From assembly GCA_900542505.1 (NCBI GenBank), contig UQNV01000013.1, positions 1-52,366 on the forward strand: a stretch of DNA of 52,366 bases, in the 5' to 3' direction. The position numbers and the translations under genes were made by a program. Source of the DNA: an uncultured Alistipes sp. (GTDB lineage: Bacteria > Bacteroidota > Bacteroidia > Bacteroidales > Rikenellaceae). The notes below the pieces were generated by a model that searched no databases, was not told the DNA's origin, and saw nothing but the letters and a program-made list of their open reading frames with translations. Positions 1-7,123 of this stretch are shown one piece after another; the first letter of the stretch is position 1; the number at the start of each line of letters is the position of its first letter.

Positions 1-54
1 CCCCCGACCAGCTGATTACAAATCAGCTGCTCTGGCCAACTGAGCTACATCGGC
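1..54 (-). tRNA. tRNA-Thr (anticodon TGT), 3' end cut off by the window
   Basis: Read on the minus strand, the sequence starts GCCGATGTAGCTCAG, with a normal D arm. The anticodon stem GCTGA/TCAGC encloses the loop TTTGTAA, which gives anticodon TGT (Thr). The variable region follows and the T arm is only entered before position 1, so the 3' third lies outside the window. The 5' end at 54 is clear from the acceptor strand. Confidence 0.9.
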
Positions 55-74
55 AGAATCGACCTTTTGGACTG

Positions 75-105
75 CAAAAATAGGTATAAAAAATAGATTC
101 ACCAA
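75..105 (-). promoter_or_regulatory. proximal promoter of tRNA-Thr
   Basis: On the minus strand TATTTTTG (75-82) matches the Bacteroidota -7 box TAnnTTTG. A TTG at 103-105 sits 20 nt upstream. Transcription would start about 13 nt before the tRNA 5' end, a short leader suited to a tRNA gene. Confidence 0.55.
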
Positions 106-186
106 ATTATCGGCAAATATTTTTTAAACTTTTTTCGCTCTTCAAAGAACTCGATTCGTGGCCCCGATGTGAGGTCGAATCGGGTG

Positions 187-216
187 CAAAGATAGGAAAA
201 GTTTTGGACATCGCAA
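187..216 (-). promoter_or_regulatory. distal promoter facing tRNA-Thr
   Basis: On the minus strand TATCTTTG (187-194) has a TTG -33 box at 214-216 with exactly 19 nt between, the ideal Bacteroidota sigma-ABfr arrangement. No gene other than tRNA-Thr lies downstream inside the window, so this is a second promoter with a leader of about 125 nt. Confidence 0.65.
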
Positions 217-761
217 CAGGTTGGGCAAAAAATATCGCTCAATCCGACCTTCGGATACATAAAAAGGCTAAAGACACCATCCGAGCAGGCCCCCTGCCGG
301 CCATACCTATATTATTATAAGCGCAAATCCGCTCCTCCTGCCGCCCGTACAACCCTGCTACGGAGACCCGGACAGTCTCTTCCGAAAAACCACCCCAAAG
401 AACATCTCCCGAAAACCTTCTTCTGGAAACCTTCTTCTGGAAACCTTCTTCTGGAAAACTTCTTCTGGAAAACTTCTTCTGGAAAACTTCTCCTGGAAAA
501 CTTCTCCTGGAAAACTTCTCCTGGAAAAAACTGTCCCGAAAAAAGACACACCGGGCAGACAAAACGCGCCCTTTGACAGGCGGCTGCCCGCCACAACGCG
601 GCAGCATCCCCTCCCACGAAGAGCGACCGCAGGGCAGACAACCGAAGCGACGGCCCCGGACAACCGGAACCGTCGCTTAATCGAGGCCTTGCAGCCGAAC
701 CCTACGACCCGCGCCGACAGCCTTGTCGGAGCCGGGTCCCAACGGGGAGGGATGAGAGAGA
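217..761. other. non-coding stretch around a tandem repeat
   Basis: No convincing gene is seen. The open frames here run through the 14-bp repeat array at 416-527 in all three minus frames and encode low-complexity F/R/K/E peptides, an artefact of the repeat. The remainder is GC-rich with no recognised RNA. The 3' end of the AraC-type gene lies at 762. Confidence 0.5.
416..527. repeat. 14-bp tandem repeat, 8 copies
   Basis: Eight head-to-tail 14-bp units run without interruption. The three at 416-457 read CCTTCTTCTGGAAA, the next two have AC in place of CC, and the last three (486-527) have TCCTGG in place of TTCTGG. Degenerate units flank both sides (about 402-415 and 528-541). The ordered change of variants along the array suggests stepwise expansion by slippage. 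The period is not a multiple of three, and there are no spacers, so it is neither coding nor CRISPR. Confidence 0.9.
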
Positions 762-1670
762 TTACCGATGCTTCATTGCGGCTATCAGCTGGGCGGGCGT
801 CGCCTGAAGATAGTTCTTGCAAAACCGGCTGAACTGCGTATAGTGGCGGAATCTGTACTTTTCCATCAGCGCCTTGGTGCTGTCCTCGCCGTCACGGATG
901 TCGGCATAGATTTTCAGCGCCTTCTGACGCATCATCCAATGGTAGACGCTGTCGTTGAAATGCTCGGCAAAGCGCCGCTTGAAGACCGAAAGGCTCATTC
1001 CCGCAAGCGCGGCAATGTCGGTAACACCCTGTGCCCGCTCGTAGTTGTTGAAGACAAAGGCCCGGAAGTTATCCTGAGGCTGAATCATCCGCTGGAAGAA
1101 ATAGGCCTGCTCGGTAGGCGTATAGAGCACCTTGAAAAGCATGAAGAACTCGGTCACCTTCAAACGATGGAACCGTTCGCAGGCCTCGAGCTCCGGAATA
1201 TCGAACATATCGGACAGCAATCGCTCGACAGCCGGATGGAGCGCCAGTACGGGCACGGCATCGGCCGGGACCTCGGGGTAATCGGTCGTCTCGGCGCCAA
1301 AAATATCGGGCTCGCAGATTTCGGTCCGGAATTCGAGCGAAAGGATGATGACCTGCGTCTGCTCATGGGCCGTCACCACATACTCTTCACCGCGCGCCAG
1401 GCAGGCACACAGCTTCGAGGTCACGAATTTCGTCCCCTGCGGTTGGCTGACGTGCAACGTACCGGAGCACACAAAAAGAATCCGGACCATGCGGCCCGCC
1501 GCGAAGGTGACACCTTCGCCCGATGAAAACGAACGTCGGACGAAACGACAGAACGTCGAATCTCCGGCCCGACGGAACGGAGTCGGGAACGTAGGACAAC
1601 TGCTACAATCCGCAGGACAATTCTCCTTCAAAGCCGACTCCACAAACTGCGGTTGGGGTTGTAGTTCCAT
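762..1670 (-). CDS. AraC-family transcriptional regulator
   Basis: A 302-residue protein with the two-helix-turn-helix AraC/XylS DNA-binding domain at the C terminus, about residues 205-300. The first helix-turn-helix contains DIAALAGMSLSVFKRRF and the domain ends with the family-typical TPAQLIAAMK. The N-terminal 190 residues resemble a cupin-like sensing half. An unusual Cys cluster, C-x3-C-x2-C, lies at residues 18-25, with more Cys at about 41 and 67-90, which could bind metal or sense redox state (inference). It stands alone between long non-coding stretches, so the target and inducer cannot be read from context. The start at 1670 is the first ATG of the frame. Confidence 0.85.
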   Translation of the reverse strand: MELQPQPQFVESALKENCPADCSSCPTFPTPFRRAGDSTFCRFVRRSFSSGEGVTFAAGRMVRILFVCSGTLHVSQPQGTKFVTSKLCACLARGEEYVVTAHEQTQVIILSLEFRTEICEPDIFGAETTDYPEVPADAVPVLALHPAVERLLSDMFDIPELEACERFHRLKVTEFFMLFKVLYTPTEQAYFFQRMIQPQDNFRAFVFNNYERAQGVTDIAALAGMSLSVFKRRFAEHFNDSVYHWMMRQKALKIYADIRDGEDSTKALMEKYRFRHYTQFSRFCKNYLQATPAQLIAAMKHR

Positions 1671-2309
1671 AAAAACAAAAAATATTACGGTCGAAAACTC
1701 GGCCGTCCAAAAGTACGCAAAAAAATCAAAAAACGAAGCGTCCAGATGGAATATTGCGCTATTTTTTACGCACGGAGGGAAAGAAGGAACGGCCGGCTCC
1801 GCGATTTTCCATTTCCTTTACGCAAGAGCATCACGCCATGCAAACGATTTCGGTCGACGCCATTTGCCCGATTCGAAGGCAAACGAAAGCCGTGAAAGGG
1901 CTATCGGGAAACAAACGTACGTCTCCCGATAACAGAAGTGAATCCGAAACGCCCGACCGAAACAGGGTTTCACAGGCCAGCCACAAAATCGAGCCACCGG
2001 GGCGGAAGGCGCACGGCGGACAACAGTCGGAAGGCAGAAGACAGACGACGCTGACGAACAACGGACGGGCGGCTGACGGGCGGCGAAGCTCATGCGAGAG
2101 GTCCGGCCTGCCCTACCCTCAACTGCAGCTGCTGTCCACGGCATGGACCCCGTCCGACGGGGCCGCCTGCCGTCGCAGCGGTCGTCCCCGGCACACCTCC
2201 CCCTCCGCGACGGAACAGAGCTGCCTCGCGGAGCAGGACGCCGGACGAAAGCCCCCTCAAAAAGCGGATGCGGCCGAAGGCAGCGCCTCCGGCCACACCG
2301 CATATCGGA
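1671..2309. other. 639-bp intergenic region, no gene recognised
   Basis: It separates the AraC-type gene start from the 3' end of the lipoprotein gene; both are on the minus strand. The left 150 bp is AT-rich and must hold the AraC-gene promoter, but I found no clean TAnnTTTG box. The rest is GC-rich. Frames crossing it are Arg/Pro-rich on both strands and look like composition artefacts. Confidence 0.5.
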
Positions 2310-3170
2310 TTACTTGTAGCTTACAATCAGCTTTTTCGACGAGCCCCAGAACTGTTCCGGGTCGAGAATCACCAGTTTTTCCACCACCTTGTCGGCGTCG
2401 GTGACAAGTTCGTACGAACCCTCGGGATGACTCGTCACCAGTTCGACCTTCTTGTGCCCGATGGCGATTTCATGCAATTCGCGAGCATCGGCCTGCGTGA
2501 AGGCTTCGGCCGGAGCATTGGCCCGGGCCACCAGCGTACGGCCGATGAAGCCCTGCTTCTCGACCACGGCCGCCTCGATGAGCTCCTTCTGCGCACCGAC
2601 AACATAGTACACCGTACTCATCCGGTTCTCGAGGTCCGACTTCTCGCTCGTAAGGGTCTCGACCTGGGCGGTCTGCTCGGCCACCTGCTCGTGAAGCGCC
2701 TCTACCTCGACCCCCATCTTCGAGAGGTCCTCCTTGAGGTGGGCCACCTCGTCGTCCTTGGTGACCAGCTGCGTATTGAGGTCGACAATCATCTTCTCGA
2801 GCCCGTCAATGCGCAGATTGGCCTTGCGCAACAGAGCCGCCGAATGCTGCAGCGACGCGATTTTCTTGCGGTTGTCCTGAAGCAGGCGGTCGATGGCCGC
2901 AATATCGTTGTTGATTTCCTCGACGGGACGCTTGCGATGTTCGATATCGCTTTCGTTCACCGTCAGCAGGCTTTCGCGGGTCTTGATGGCGGCAAGATTC
3001 TCCGAGATGGAGTTGATGTCTTCGAAAATGGCATTGATGAGCGAATCCTTCGCCCCGACTACCGTCTGAAGCGAATCACGCTGCCCCTCAATACGGTCCG
3101 CCGTACCGCGGCTGACACACGAAGCCAGAGCGAGCGTCGCTCCCAGCACCACAAAAACAAATCTTCTCAT
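2310..3170 (-). CDS. coiled-coil lipoprotein of unknown function
   Basis: 286 residues. The signal peptide ends in the lipobox LASC, with Cys18 as lipidation site, so the mature protein should be anchored to a membrane facing the periplasm. Residues about 30-60 and 95-190 form heptad-rich coiled coils full of Glu, Lys, Asp and Leu. The C-terminal 90 residues are more globular, containing YYVVGAQKELIEAAVV and ending DPEQFWGSSKKLIVSYK. No catalytic motif is visible. Similar coiled-coil lipoproteins are common in Bacteroidota, and a structural or envelope-spacer role is only a guess. It is transcribed alone, away from bL31. Confidence 0.8.
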   Translation of the reverse strand: MRRFVFVVLGATLALASCVSRGTADRIEGQRDSLQTVVGAKDSLINAIFEDINSISENLAAIKTRESLLTVNESDIEHRKRPVEEINNDIAAIDRLLQDNRKKIASLQHSAALLRKANLRIDGLEKMIVDLNTQLVTKDDEVAHLKEDLSKMGVEVEALHEQVAEQTAQVETLTSEKSDLENRMSTVYYVVGAQKELIEAAVVEKQGFIGRTLVARANAPAEAFTQADARELHEIAIGHKKVELVTSHPEGSYELVTDADKVVEKLVILDPEQFWGSSKKLIVSYK

Positions 3171-3223
3171 AACTTTTTCAATTTAAAAGATTAAAATCAA
3201 AAAATGTTATTGCTTGCCGTTGT

Positions 3224-3231
3224 CAAATATA
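3224..3231 (-). promoter_or_regulatory. -7 box for the coiled-coil lipoprotein gene
   Basis: TATATTTG on the minus strand, about 55 nt upstream of the ATG at 3170. No good TTG is found 19 nt further upstream, so only the -7 box is supported. Confidence 0.55.
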
Positions 3232-3422
3232 GGAATAAAATCGGTTATATGCGCATACCCGGCTCAAAAAAACGCATCGGCGGCCGCTTTTTGCACCGCT
3301 CCGACGCCGGGCATCGCGTAAAACGACCGCCCGACGCCGCCCGTCGGTCCGGAGCGGCGCCCCTCGGCCGGCGGCGAACCGGAGCTCGGGAAACAGCGGA
3401 GGCATGGCAGCCCGGCAATGGA

Positions 3423-3457
3423 AAAGGCCGCATTTCGCTGAGCGAAATGCGGCCTTT
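3423..3457 (-). terminator. intrinsic terminator of the bL31 gene
   Basis: A near-perfect inverted repeat with 17-bp arms, whose left arm is AAAGGCCGCATTTCGCT, lies 20 nt past the bL31 stop. On the minus strand it is followed by a T run, so it fits termination of rpmE. Confidence 0.8.
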
Positions 3458-3477
3458 GTACCGACGTCGAACAAGTC

Positions 3478-3747
3478 CTACTTGTTGGCGTTCTTCTTAT
3501 CGTAGCGTTTTGCGTAGCGGCTCATAAACTTATCGACGCGACCAGCGGTGTCAACCAACTTCATCTTACCGGTGTAGAACGGGTGCGACGTGTTGGAAAT
3601 TTCCATCTTATACACGGGATAGGTTTCGCCGTTCACCTCGATGGTCTCTTTTGTCGAAACGGCGGACCGACACAAAAACACGTGGTCGTTGGACATGTCC
3701 TTGAAGGCCACTAAACGATAATTCTCCGGATGAATACCCTTTTTCAT
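3478..3747 (-). CDS. rpmE2: 50S ribosomal protein bL31, type B
   Basis: 89 residues starting MKKGIHPENYRLVAFKDMS, the type-B bL31 signature. It lacks the CxxC zinc ligands of type-A bL31, so it is the zinc-independent form. The conserved SNTSHPFYTGK and the lysine-rich C terminus for rRNA contact are present. An upstream in-frame ATG would add eight residues (MFNTKTTT) unlike the family, so 3747 is chosen as start. Monocistronic, with a consensus promoter and its own terminator. No Zur-like operator was recognised. Confidence 0.95.
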   Translation of the reverse strand: MKKGIHPENYRLVAFKDMSNDHVFLCRSAVSTKETIEVNGETYPVYKMEISNTSHPFYTGKMKLVDTAGRVDKFMSRYAKRYDKKNANK

Positions 3748-3786
3748 TGTCGTTGTTTTTGTATTAAACAATTAGCTTAAGCGCGA

Positions 3787-3816
3787 CAAAGGTACAAATT
3801 AATTCGCAACATCCAA
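3787..3816 (-). promoter_or_regulatory. promoter of the bL31 gene
   Basis: Minus-strand TACCTTTG (3787-3794) with TTG at 3814-3816 and exactly 19 nt between, a textbook Bacteroidota promoter placed about 40 nt upstream of the start. Confidence 0.8.
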
Positions 3817-4119
3817 CACCCGGCGTCAAAAAAAGCGTGTTTTTTCCTCCGCCCGCCCTTTTCCGCCGCATGCGCCGAAACGGCCGGGCAGCGCCGTATC
3901 CCGGTCGGATGCCGCAAAGAGGCGCGGAGCGGCCGCATGTCCACGAAGAGGAGCGGCCGAGGGCCTGAAGGTCAGCAAGGGGGTTGGAGGGTCACGGAAC
4001 CGACGGCCGGGGAAACAAGAGTCCCGGGAGCAAGAGTCCCGGGGGGGGGTGAAAAAAAGGTACCGGAAGGCGCGGCGGCAGCGGGAATGCGCATCGAGCG
4101 ACAGAATGAATCGCCGTCA
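3817..4119. other. intergenic region with short repeat and G run
   Basis: No gene is seen. Two direct copies of CAAGAGTCCCGGG lie at 4016-4028 and 4031-4043, and a run of nine G (4041-4049) follows. The G run is a plausible slippage site. Confidence 0.5.
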
Positions 4120-4149
4120 TTGCATTTCGGAAAATTTTTCCTATCTTTG
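4120..4149 (+). promoter_or_regulatory. promoter of the CAT-anticodon tRNA
   Basis: TTG at 4120-4122 and TATCTTTG at 4142-4149 with exactly 19 nt between. The -7 box ends 15 nt before the tRNA 5' end. Confidence 0.85.
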
Positions 4150-4164
4150 TCCCCGCAAAACAAC

Positions 4165-4238
4165 GGACCCATAGCTCAGTCGGTTAGAGCAGCGGACTCA
4201 TAATCCGAAGGTCGTGGGATCATGCCCCTCTGGGTCCA
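4165..4238 (+). tRNA. tRNA with anticodon CAT (elongator Met or Ile2)
   Basis: The acceptor strands GGACCCA and TGGGTCC pair fully, followed by A73; CCA is not encoded. The D arm is GCTC-loop-GAGC. The anticodon arm GCGGA-CTCATAA-TCCGA gives anticodon CAT. Base 1 is G paired to C72 and the anticodon stem lacks three G:C pairs, so it is not the initiator. CAT could be elongator Met or, with lysidine at position 34, Ile-AUA; the sequence alone does not settle this. Oddities: a 27:43 G-A mismatch, and a T arm GTGGG/CCCTC with one U-U mismatch and an unusual loop (ATCATGC). Confidence 0.85.
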
Positions 4239-4244
4239 CCCGAA

Positions 4245-4274
4245 AGCCGGAATCTTCCGATTCCGGCTCTTTTT
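4245..4274 (+). terminator. intrinsic terminator of the tRNA
   Basis: A 10-bp perfect stem (AGCCGGAATC with GATTCCGGCT), a TTCC loop and a run of five T, seven nt past the tRNA. Confidence 0.9.
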
Positions 4275-4326
4275 GTCCCCGGCCGAAAAAAACGGATACA
4301 TGCTTTTTTTTACCCCGACTTTGCAC

Positions 4327-4334
4327 TATCTTTG
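4327..4334 (+). promoter_or_regulatory. -7 box for the DUF3127 gene
   Basis: TATCTTTG lies 23 nt upstream of the ATG at 4358. A T run occupies the -33 position rather than a clean TTG. Confidence 0.65.
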
Positions 4335-4357
4335 TCTCCGTCAAAACACAATCCACC

Positions 4358-4729
4358 ATGGAATTCGAAGGAACGGTCTATAAAATACTGCCCCTGACCA
4401 AAGGCACCTCCGCACGCGGCGACTGGCAGCGTCAGGATGTGGTCTTCGAGATGAACGAAGGCTCGTTTACACGCAAAATCTGCGTCACCTTTTTCAACCG
4501 GCCCGACGATGTGGCCAAGCTCCGCGAAGGAGCCGCCTACACGGTCTCCGTGAACATCGAATCGCGCGAATACAACGGCCGCTGGTATACCGACATCCGC
4601 GCCTGGCGGCTCCAGCCCAAGCAGACCCAGGCTCCGGCAATGCCGCCCATGCCCGACATGCCGCCCATCGCCGAGGAGCCGACCTACGCATCGGCACCCG
4701 CAGCCGAGGTGGACGACCTCCCCTTCTGA
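4358..4729 (+). CDS. DUF3127 (OB-fold-like) protein with SSB-like tail
   Basis: 123 residues. Residues 1-88 match the Bacteroidota family DUF3127, whose predicted fold is an OB-like barrel, with landmarks KGTSARGDWQRQDVVFE and CVTFFNRPDDV. A Pro/Met/Ala-rich linker (90-115) leads to the terminal DDLPF, which strongly resembles the acidic tip of bacterial single-strand DNA-binding protein that docks repair and replication partners. Nucleic-acid binding is therefore plausible but not shown. The start at 4358 is chosen because the upstream extension overlaps the tRNA and promoter. Single gene with its own terminator. Confidence 0.85.
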   Translation: MEFEGTVYKILPLTKGTSARGDWQRQDVVFEMNEGSFTRKICVTFFNRPDDVAKLREGAAYTVSVNIESREYNGRWYTDIRAWRLQPKQTQAPAMPPMPDMPPIAEEPTYASAPAAEVDDLPF

Positions 4730-4749
4730 GCCGCATTGCCACCGAAACG

Positions 4750-4785
4750 AAAAAGCCCGACGGAGCAGACTCCGCCGGGCTTTTT
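4750..4785 (+). terminator. intrinsic terminator of the DUF3127 gene
   Basis: AAAAAGCCCG pairs with CGGGCTTTTT around an inner CGGAG/CTCCG stem, with a T run on the + strand and an A run on the other side. It could act in both directions. Confidence 0.85.
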
Positions 4786-5010
4786 CATGGGGACCGCACA
4801 CCGCTTACGACCAGCCTGCGGCCGCCGCCCGCACATCTGCCCCACATCTGCCACCCCCAACAGCCTCGTATCTTGCCGCCGCCCCAGTCGCGGCACAGTC
4901 CTCCGGGCGCGCGCCCAACTGCCGCATGTCTGCCGTACATCCGCCCCCAACAGCCTCGCAGCCAGCCGCGGCACACGCCACTGCCACACGTCCCGCTCAC
5001 TCCCCGTCGC
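4786..5010. other. intergenic region with a diverged direct repeat
   Basis: No gene is seen. The 15-mer CCCCCAACAGCCTCG occurs at 4854-4868 and 4944-4958, 90 bp apart, within more diverged repeated surroundings rich in CCGC and CATCTGCC words. Confidence 0.5.
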
Positions 5011-5050
5011 AAAAAAAAAGAGGGCCGCACCCCTGCCGGGAGCGACCCTC
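5011..5050 (-). terminator. intrinsic terminator ending the FKBP/nhaA run
   Basis: On the minus strand GAGGGTCGC pairs with GCGGCCCTC (one G-T pair) and is followed by nine T. It lies just past the stop of the FKBP lipoprotein gene. Confidence 0.85.
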
Positions 5051-5094
5051 GAAATCAGGGAACCGGCCGGCGGTTCCCGATATTCCCTGCACCG

Positions 5095-6222
5095 TTACTT
5101 CTTCTCGACAGCAGCGGGCTTGACCTCCATCTTGAGCGAATCGGTCTTGAGCGAATCCGCCGGAGCGGGAGCCACATAGGGCTTCACGTCGATGAGCTCT
5201 ACCTCGAACTCGAGCGCCTCGTTGCCCTCGATGTTGCGACCGGCGCCGCGTACGCCGTAAGCCAGGTCGGAGGGAATCCACAGACGGATTTTACCGCCCT
5301 TGCCCACGAGCTTCATACCCTCGGTCCAGCCGGGAATCACACGGTTGAGCGCGAACTCAACGGGCTCGTTGCGGTTATAGGTATCGGGCTGCTGCTTCTT
5401 GAGCATCTCCTGCTGCTCGGCCGGACGGTTCTCGAAAATCGACGAATCGAACACCTCGCCGTTGCGCTTGCGGCCCGTGTAGTGCACCTTCACCACGTCG
5501 CGCGAATCCTTGGGCATGACGGTCTCGTCGCCCATCTTCTCGATTTTGTAGAGCAGACCCGACTCGGTCTTCTTCACACCCGACTTCTTCTCAATCTCGG
5601 CAAGCCACTTCTCCGAAGCAGCCTTGTTCTCGGCCGGGCGCTTCACCATGAAGTAGTACTGAAGGTACTGGCCCACCTCGTCCTCGGACATTTTGGCGTT
5701 GTTGTCGCGCACGTTCTGCATCGCCTCGCTAATCCACACCAGCTGCAGGGGGAGGTTGCTCTCCTTGATATTGAAACCGATGTCGTTACCGAAGGCATAC
5801 GAAATCTCGGTGCGCTCCTCCTCGGTCTCGAACATCGCGGGGTCGGCGTCGGGATACTCGACCTTCGTCGTGTCGCCCTCGGCCAGACGGATGCTGTCGG
5901 CCTTGGCTCGCTCCTCCGCAACGGCACGCGCACGTTCGCCGCGCTTCTTCATGAAGTAGTCGCGCAGCTGCTCGAGAGCGTCGTCATGACTGAGCGACGA
6001 CTTACCCAGAGCGCTCTCCTGAAGCGCCTTGTCGATGGCCTTGTAGTCGAACGGGATGTCACGCATCTGGTACTTCATGCCATAACCGATATTGGCACCA
6101 AGTGCATACGACAGCGAGTCGAACTCCGACAGGCTGCCCATCGTCACGCCGCTCTTGCTGCCGCCGCACGCAACGAGCATCGCAGCGCCGGCAAGCGCTG
6201 CCGCAAAAATAGACTTTTTCAT
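5095..6222 (-). CDS. FKBP-type peptidyl-prolyl isomerase lipoprotein (long)
   Basis: 375 residues. Signal peptide with lipobox LVAC (Cys19), so it is lipid-anchored facing the periplasm. Two helical FKBP_N-like dimerisation segments, about residues 35-100 and 138-210, are followed by an FKBP catalytic domain at 241-346. Core motifs VHYTGRKRNGEVFDSS, VIPGWTEGM and IPSDLAYG keep the active-site aromatic and Asp residues expected for prolyl isomerisation. A Pro/Lys-rich tail follows. The doubled FKBP_N segment makes it longer than typical FkpA/Mip proteins. It is the last gene before the terminator and probably assists folding of envelope proteins. Confidence 0.92.
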   Translation of the reverse strand: MKKSIFAAALAGAAMLVACGGSKSGVTMGSLSEFDSLSYALGANIGYGMKYQMRDIPFDYKAIDKALQESALGKSSLSHDDALEQLRDYFMKKRGERARAVAEERAKADSIRLAEGDTTKVEYPDADPAMFETEEERTEISYAFGNDIGFNIKESNLPLQLVWISEAMQNVRDNNAKMSEDEVGQYLQYYFMVKRPAENKAASEKWLAEIEKKSGVKKTESGLLYKIEKMGDETVMPKDSRDVVKVHYTGRKRNGEVFDSSIFENRPAEQQEMLKKQQPDTYNRNEPVEFALNRVIPGWTEGMKLVGKGGKIRLWIPSDLAYGVRGAGRNIEGNEALEFEVELIDVKPYVAPAPADSLKTDSLKMEVKPAAVEKK

Positions 6223-6270
6223 TTTTCTTGTGATTTATCGTTTTTCAACTGTTTCCCAGTTTCATGCGCG

Positions 6271-6278
6271 CAAAGTTA
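6271..6278 (-). promoter_or_regulatory. -7 box upstream of the long FKBP gene
   Basis: Minus-strand TAACTTTG about 49 nt before the start at 6222. It suggests the long FKBP gene has its own promoter in addition to read-through from upstream. The -33 box is unclear. Confidence 0.5.
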
Positions 6279-6305
6279 TAAAAATATCGGAACAACGCAC
6301 CAATT

Positions 6306-7016
6306 TTAGCGCCTTAAATTCGTGCGCCGGATGCGATTGGCGTAACGGTCCACCTCCAGAAGTTCGATTTCGTAGTAGAGCGTCTGGTTGGGTTTCACCC
6401 CCAGCGAGTCGCAGCCTTCGGCACCGTAGGCGGCCGACGAGGGCATCCATGCCTCGATGCGGCCCCCCTCGCCGAGCAGCTTGAGGCTCTCGCGAAGTCC
6501 CGTGGTCAGGTCGCGCAGCTCGACGCGCACCGTATCGCCCCGGTCGTAGGAGGAGTAGAGCTGCTCGCCGTCGACCGTGCGCAGCAGATAGCGGAACACC
6601 ACCGAATCGCGCTCGTTGATGGGCGTACGCTCGGCATCGCCGACATCCTCGACCGTATAGGTCACGCCCGACGTCGTACGGGCATAGGAGCGGTTCGACT
6701 TGCGGATATCCTCGAGGAACTGCTCCTCGTAGGCGCGGGCCTTTTCGGGCAGCGCATAGTTGACATAGCTCAGATAGAAGGTCTCCGCCTCGTCGGCCGT
6801 GAGCCGCGTCTTGCCGCGGAAGTGGTCGCGGATGCCCTCGCAGACGGCATCGACGTTGAGCGTCGAATCCATCCGCATCAGATTCATTCCCACGTTCATG
6901 CCGATGACATAGGCCACCGAGTCGAGGTCGTTGCGGAGCTTCACGCCGCTGCCTCCGCTTTTCGAGCAGGCGGCCATCGAAAGCGCCGCCAGTGCAATCA
7001 CAACTGTTTTCTTCAT
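6306..7016 (-). CDS. FKBP-like lipoprotein, probably degenerate active site
   Basis: 236 residues from MKKTVVIALAALSMAACSK; lipobox MAAC with Cys17. An FKBP_N-like helical part (about 28-110) is followed by an FKBP-type domain at about 137-223, ending PNQTLYYEIELLEV. Compared with its neighbour, the usual FDSS becomes LYSSYD and the VIPGW segment becomes LTTGLRES, losing the central Trp. Isomerase activity is therefore doubtful and a chaperone-only role is possible (inference). An upstream ATG adds 37 residues without signal-peptide character, so 7016 is chosen. It likely arose by duplication with the long FKBP downstream. Confidence 0.85.
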   Translation of the reverse strand: MKKTVVIALAALSMAACSKSGGSGVKLRNDLDSVAYVIGMNVGMNLMRMDSTLNVDAVCEGIRDHFRGKTRLTADEAETFYLSYVNYALPEKARAYEEQFLEDIRKSNRSYARTTSGVTYTVEDVGDAERTPINERDSVVFRYLLRTVDGEQLYSSYDRGDTVRVELRDLTTGLRESLKLLGEGGRIEAWMPSSAAYGAEGCDSLGVKPNQTLYYEIELLEVDRYANRIRRTNLRR

Positions 7017-7123
7017 TATTCTGTTATCGACTGTTTCCATATTTACGGAGCTCGCAGCACCCCCGGCGCACTCCGGACTGCAGCACGCGCAGCGCCCCGG
7101 GCACTCGGGCACGCTCCGGACAC

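Noticed and set aside
1..54. tRNA-Thr as an integration site for a mobile element
   Set aside because: No integrase, no direct repeat of the tRNA end, and no atypical genes were found in the window.
416..527. Possible CRISPR array
   Set aside because: Units are 14 bp with no spacers and no cas genes nearby.
239..822. Minus-strand reading frames encoding FSRRSFPEE-type repeats
   Set aside because: They are open in all three minus frames only because the 14-bp array has no stops; the 14-residue peptide period is just three 14-nt units.
1754..2404. Arg/Pro-rich frames in the 1671-2309 gap on both strands
   Set aside because: Composition is typical of antisense or intergenic high-GC sequence, with no start context, motif or family resemblance.
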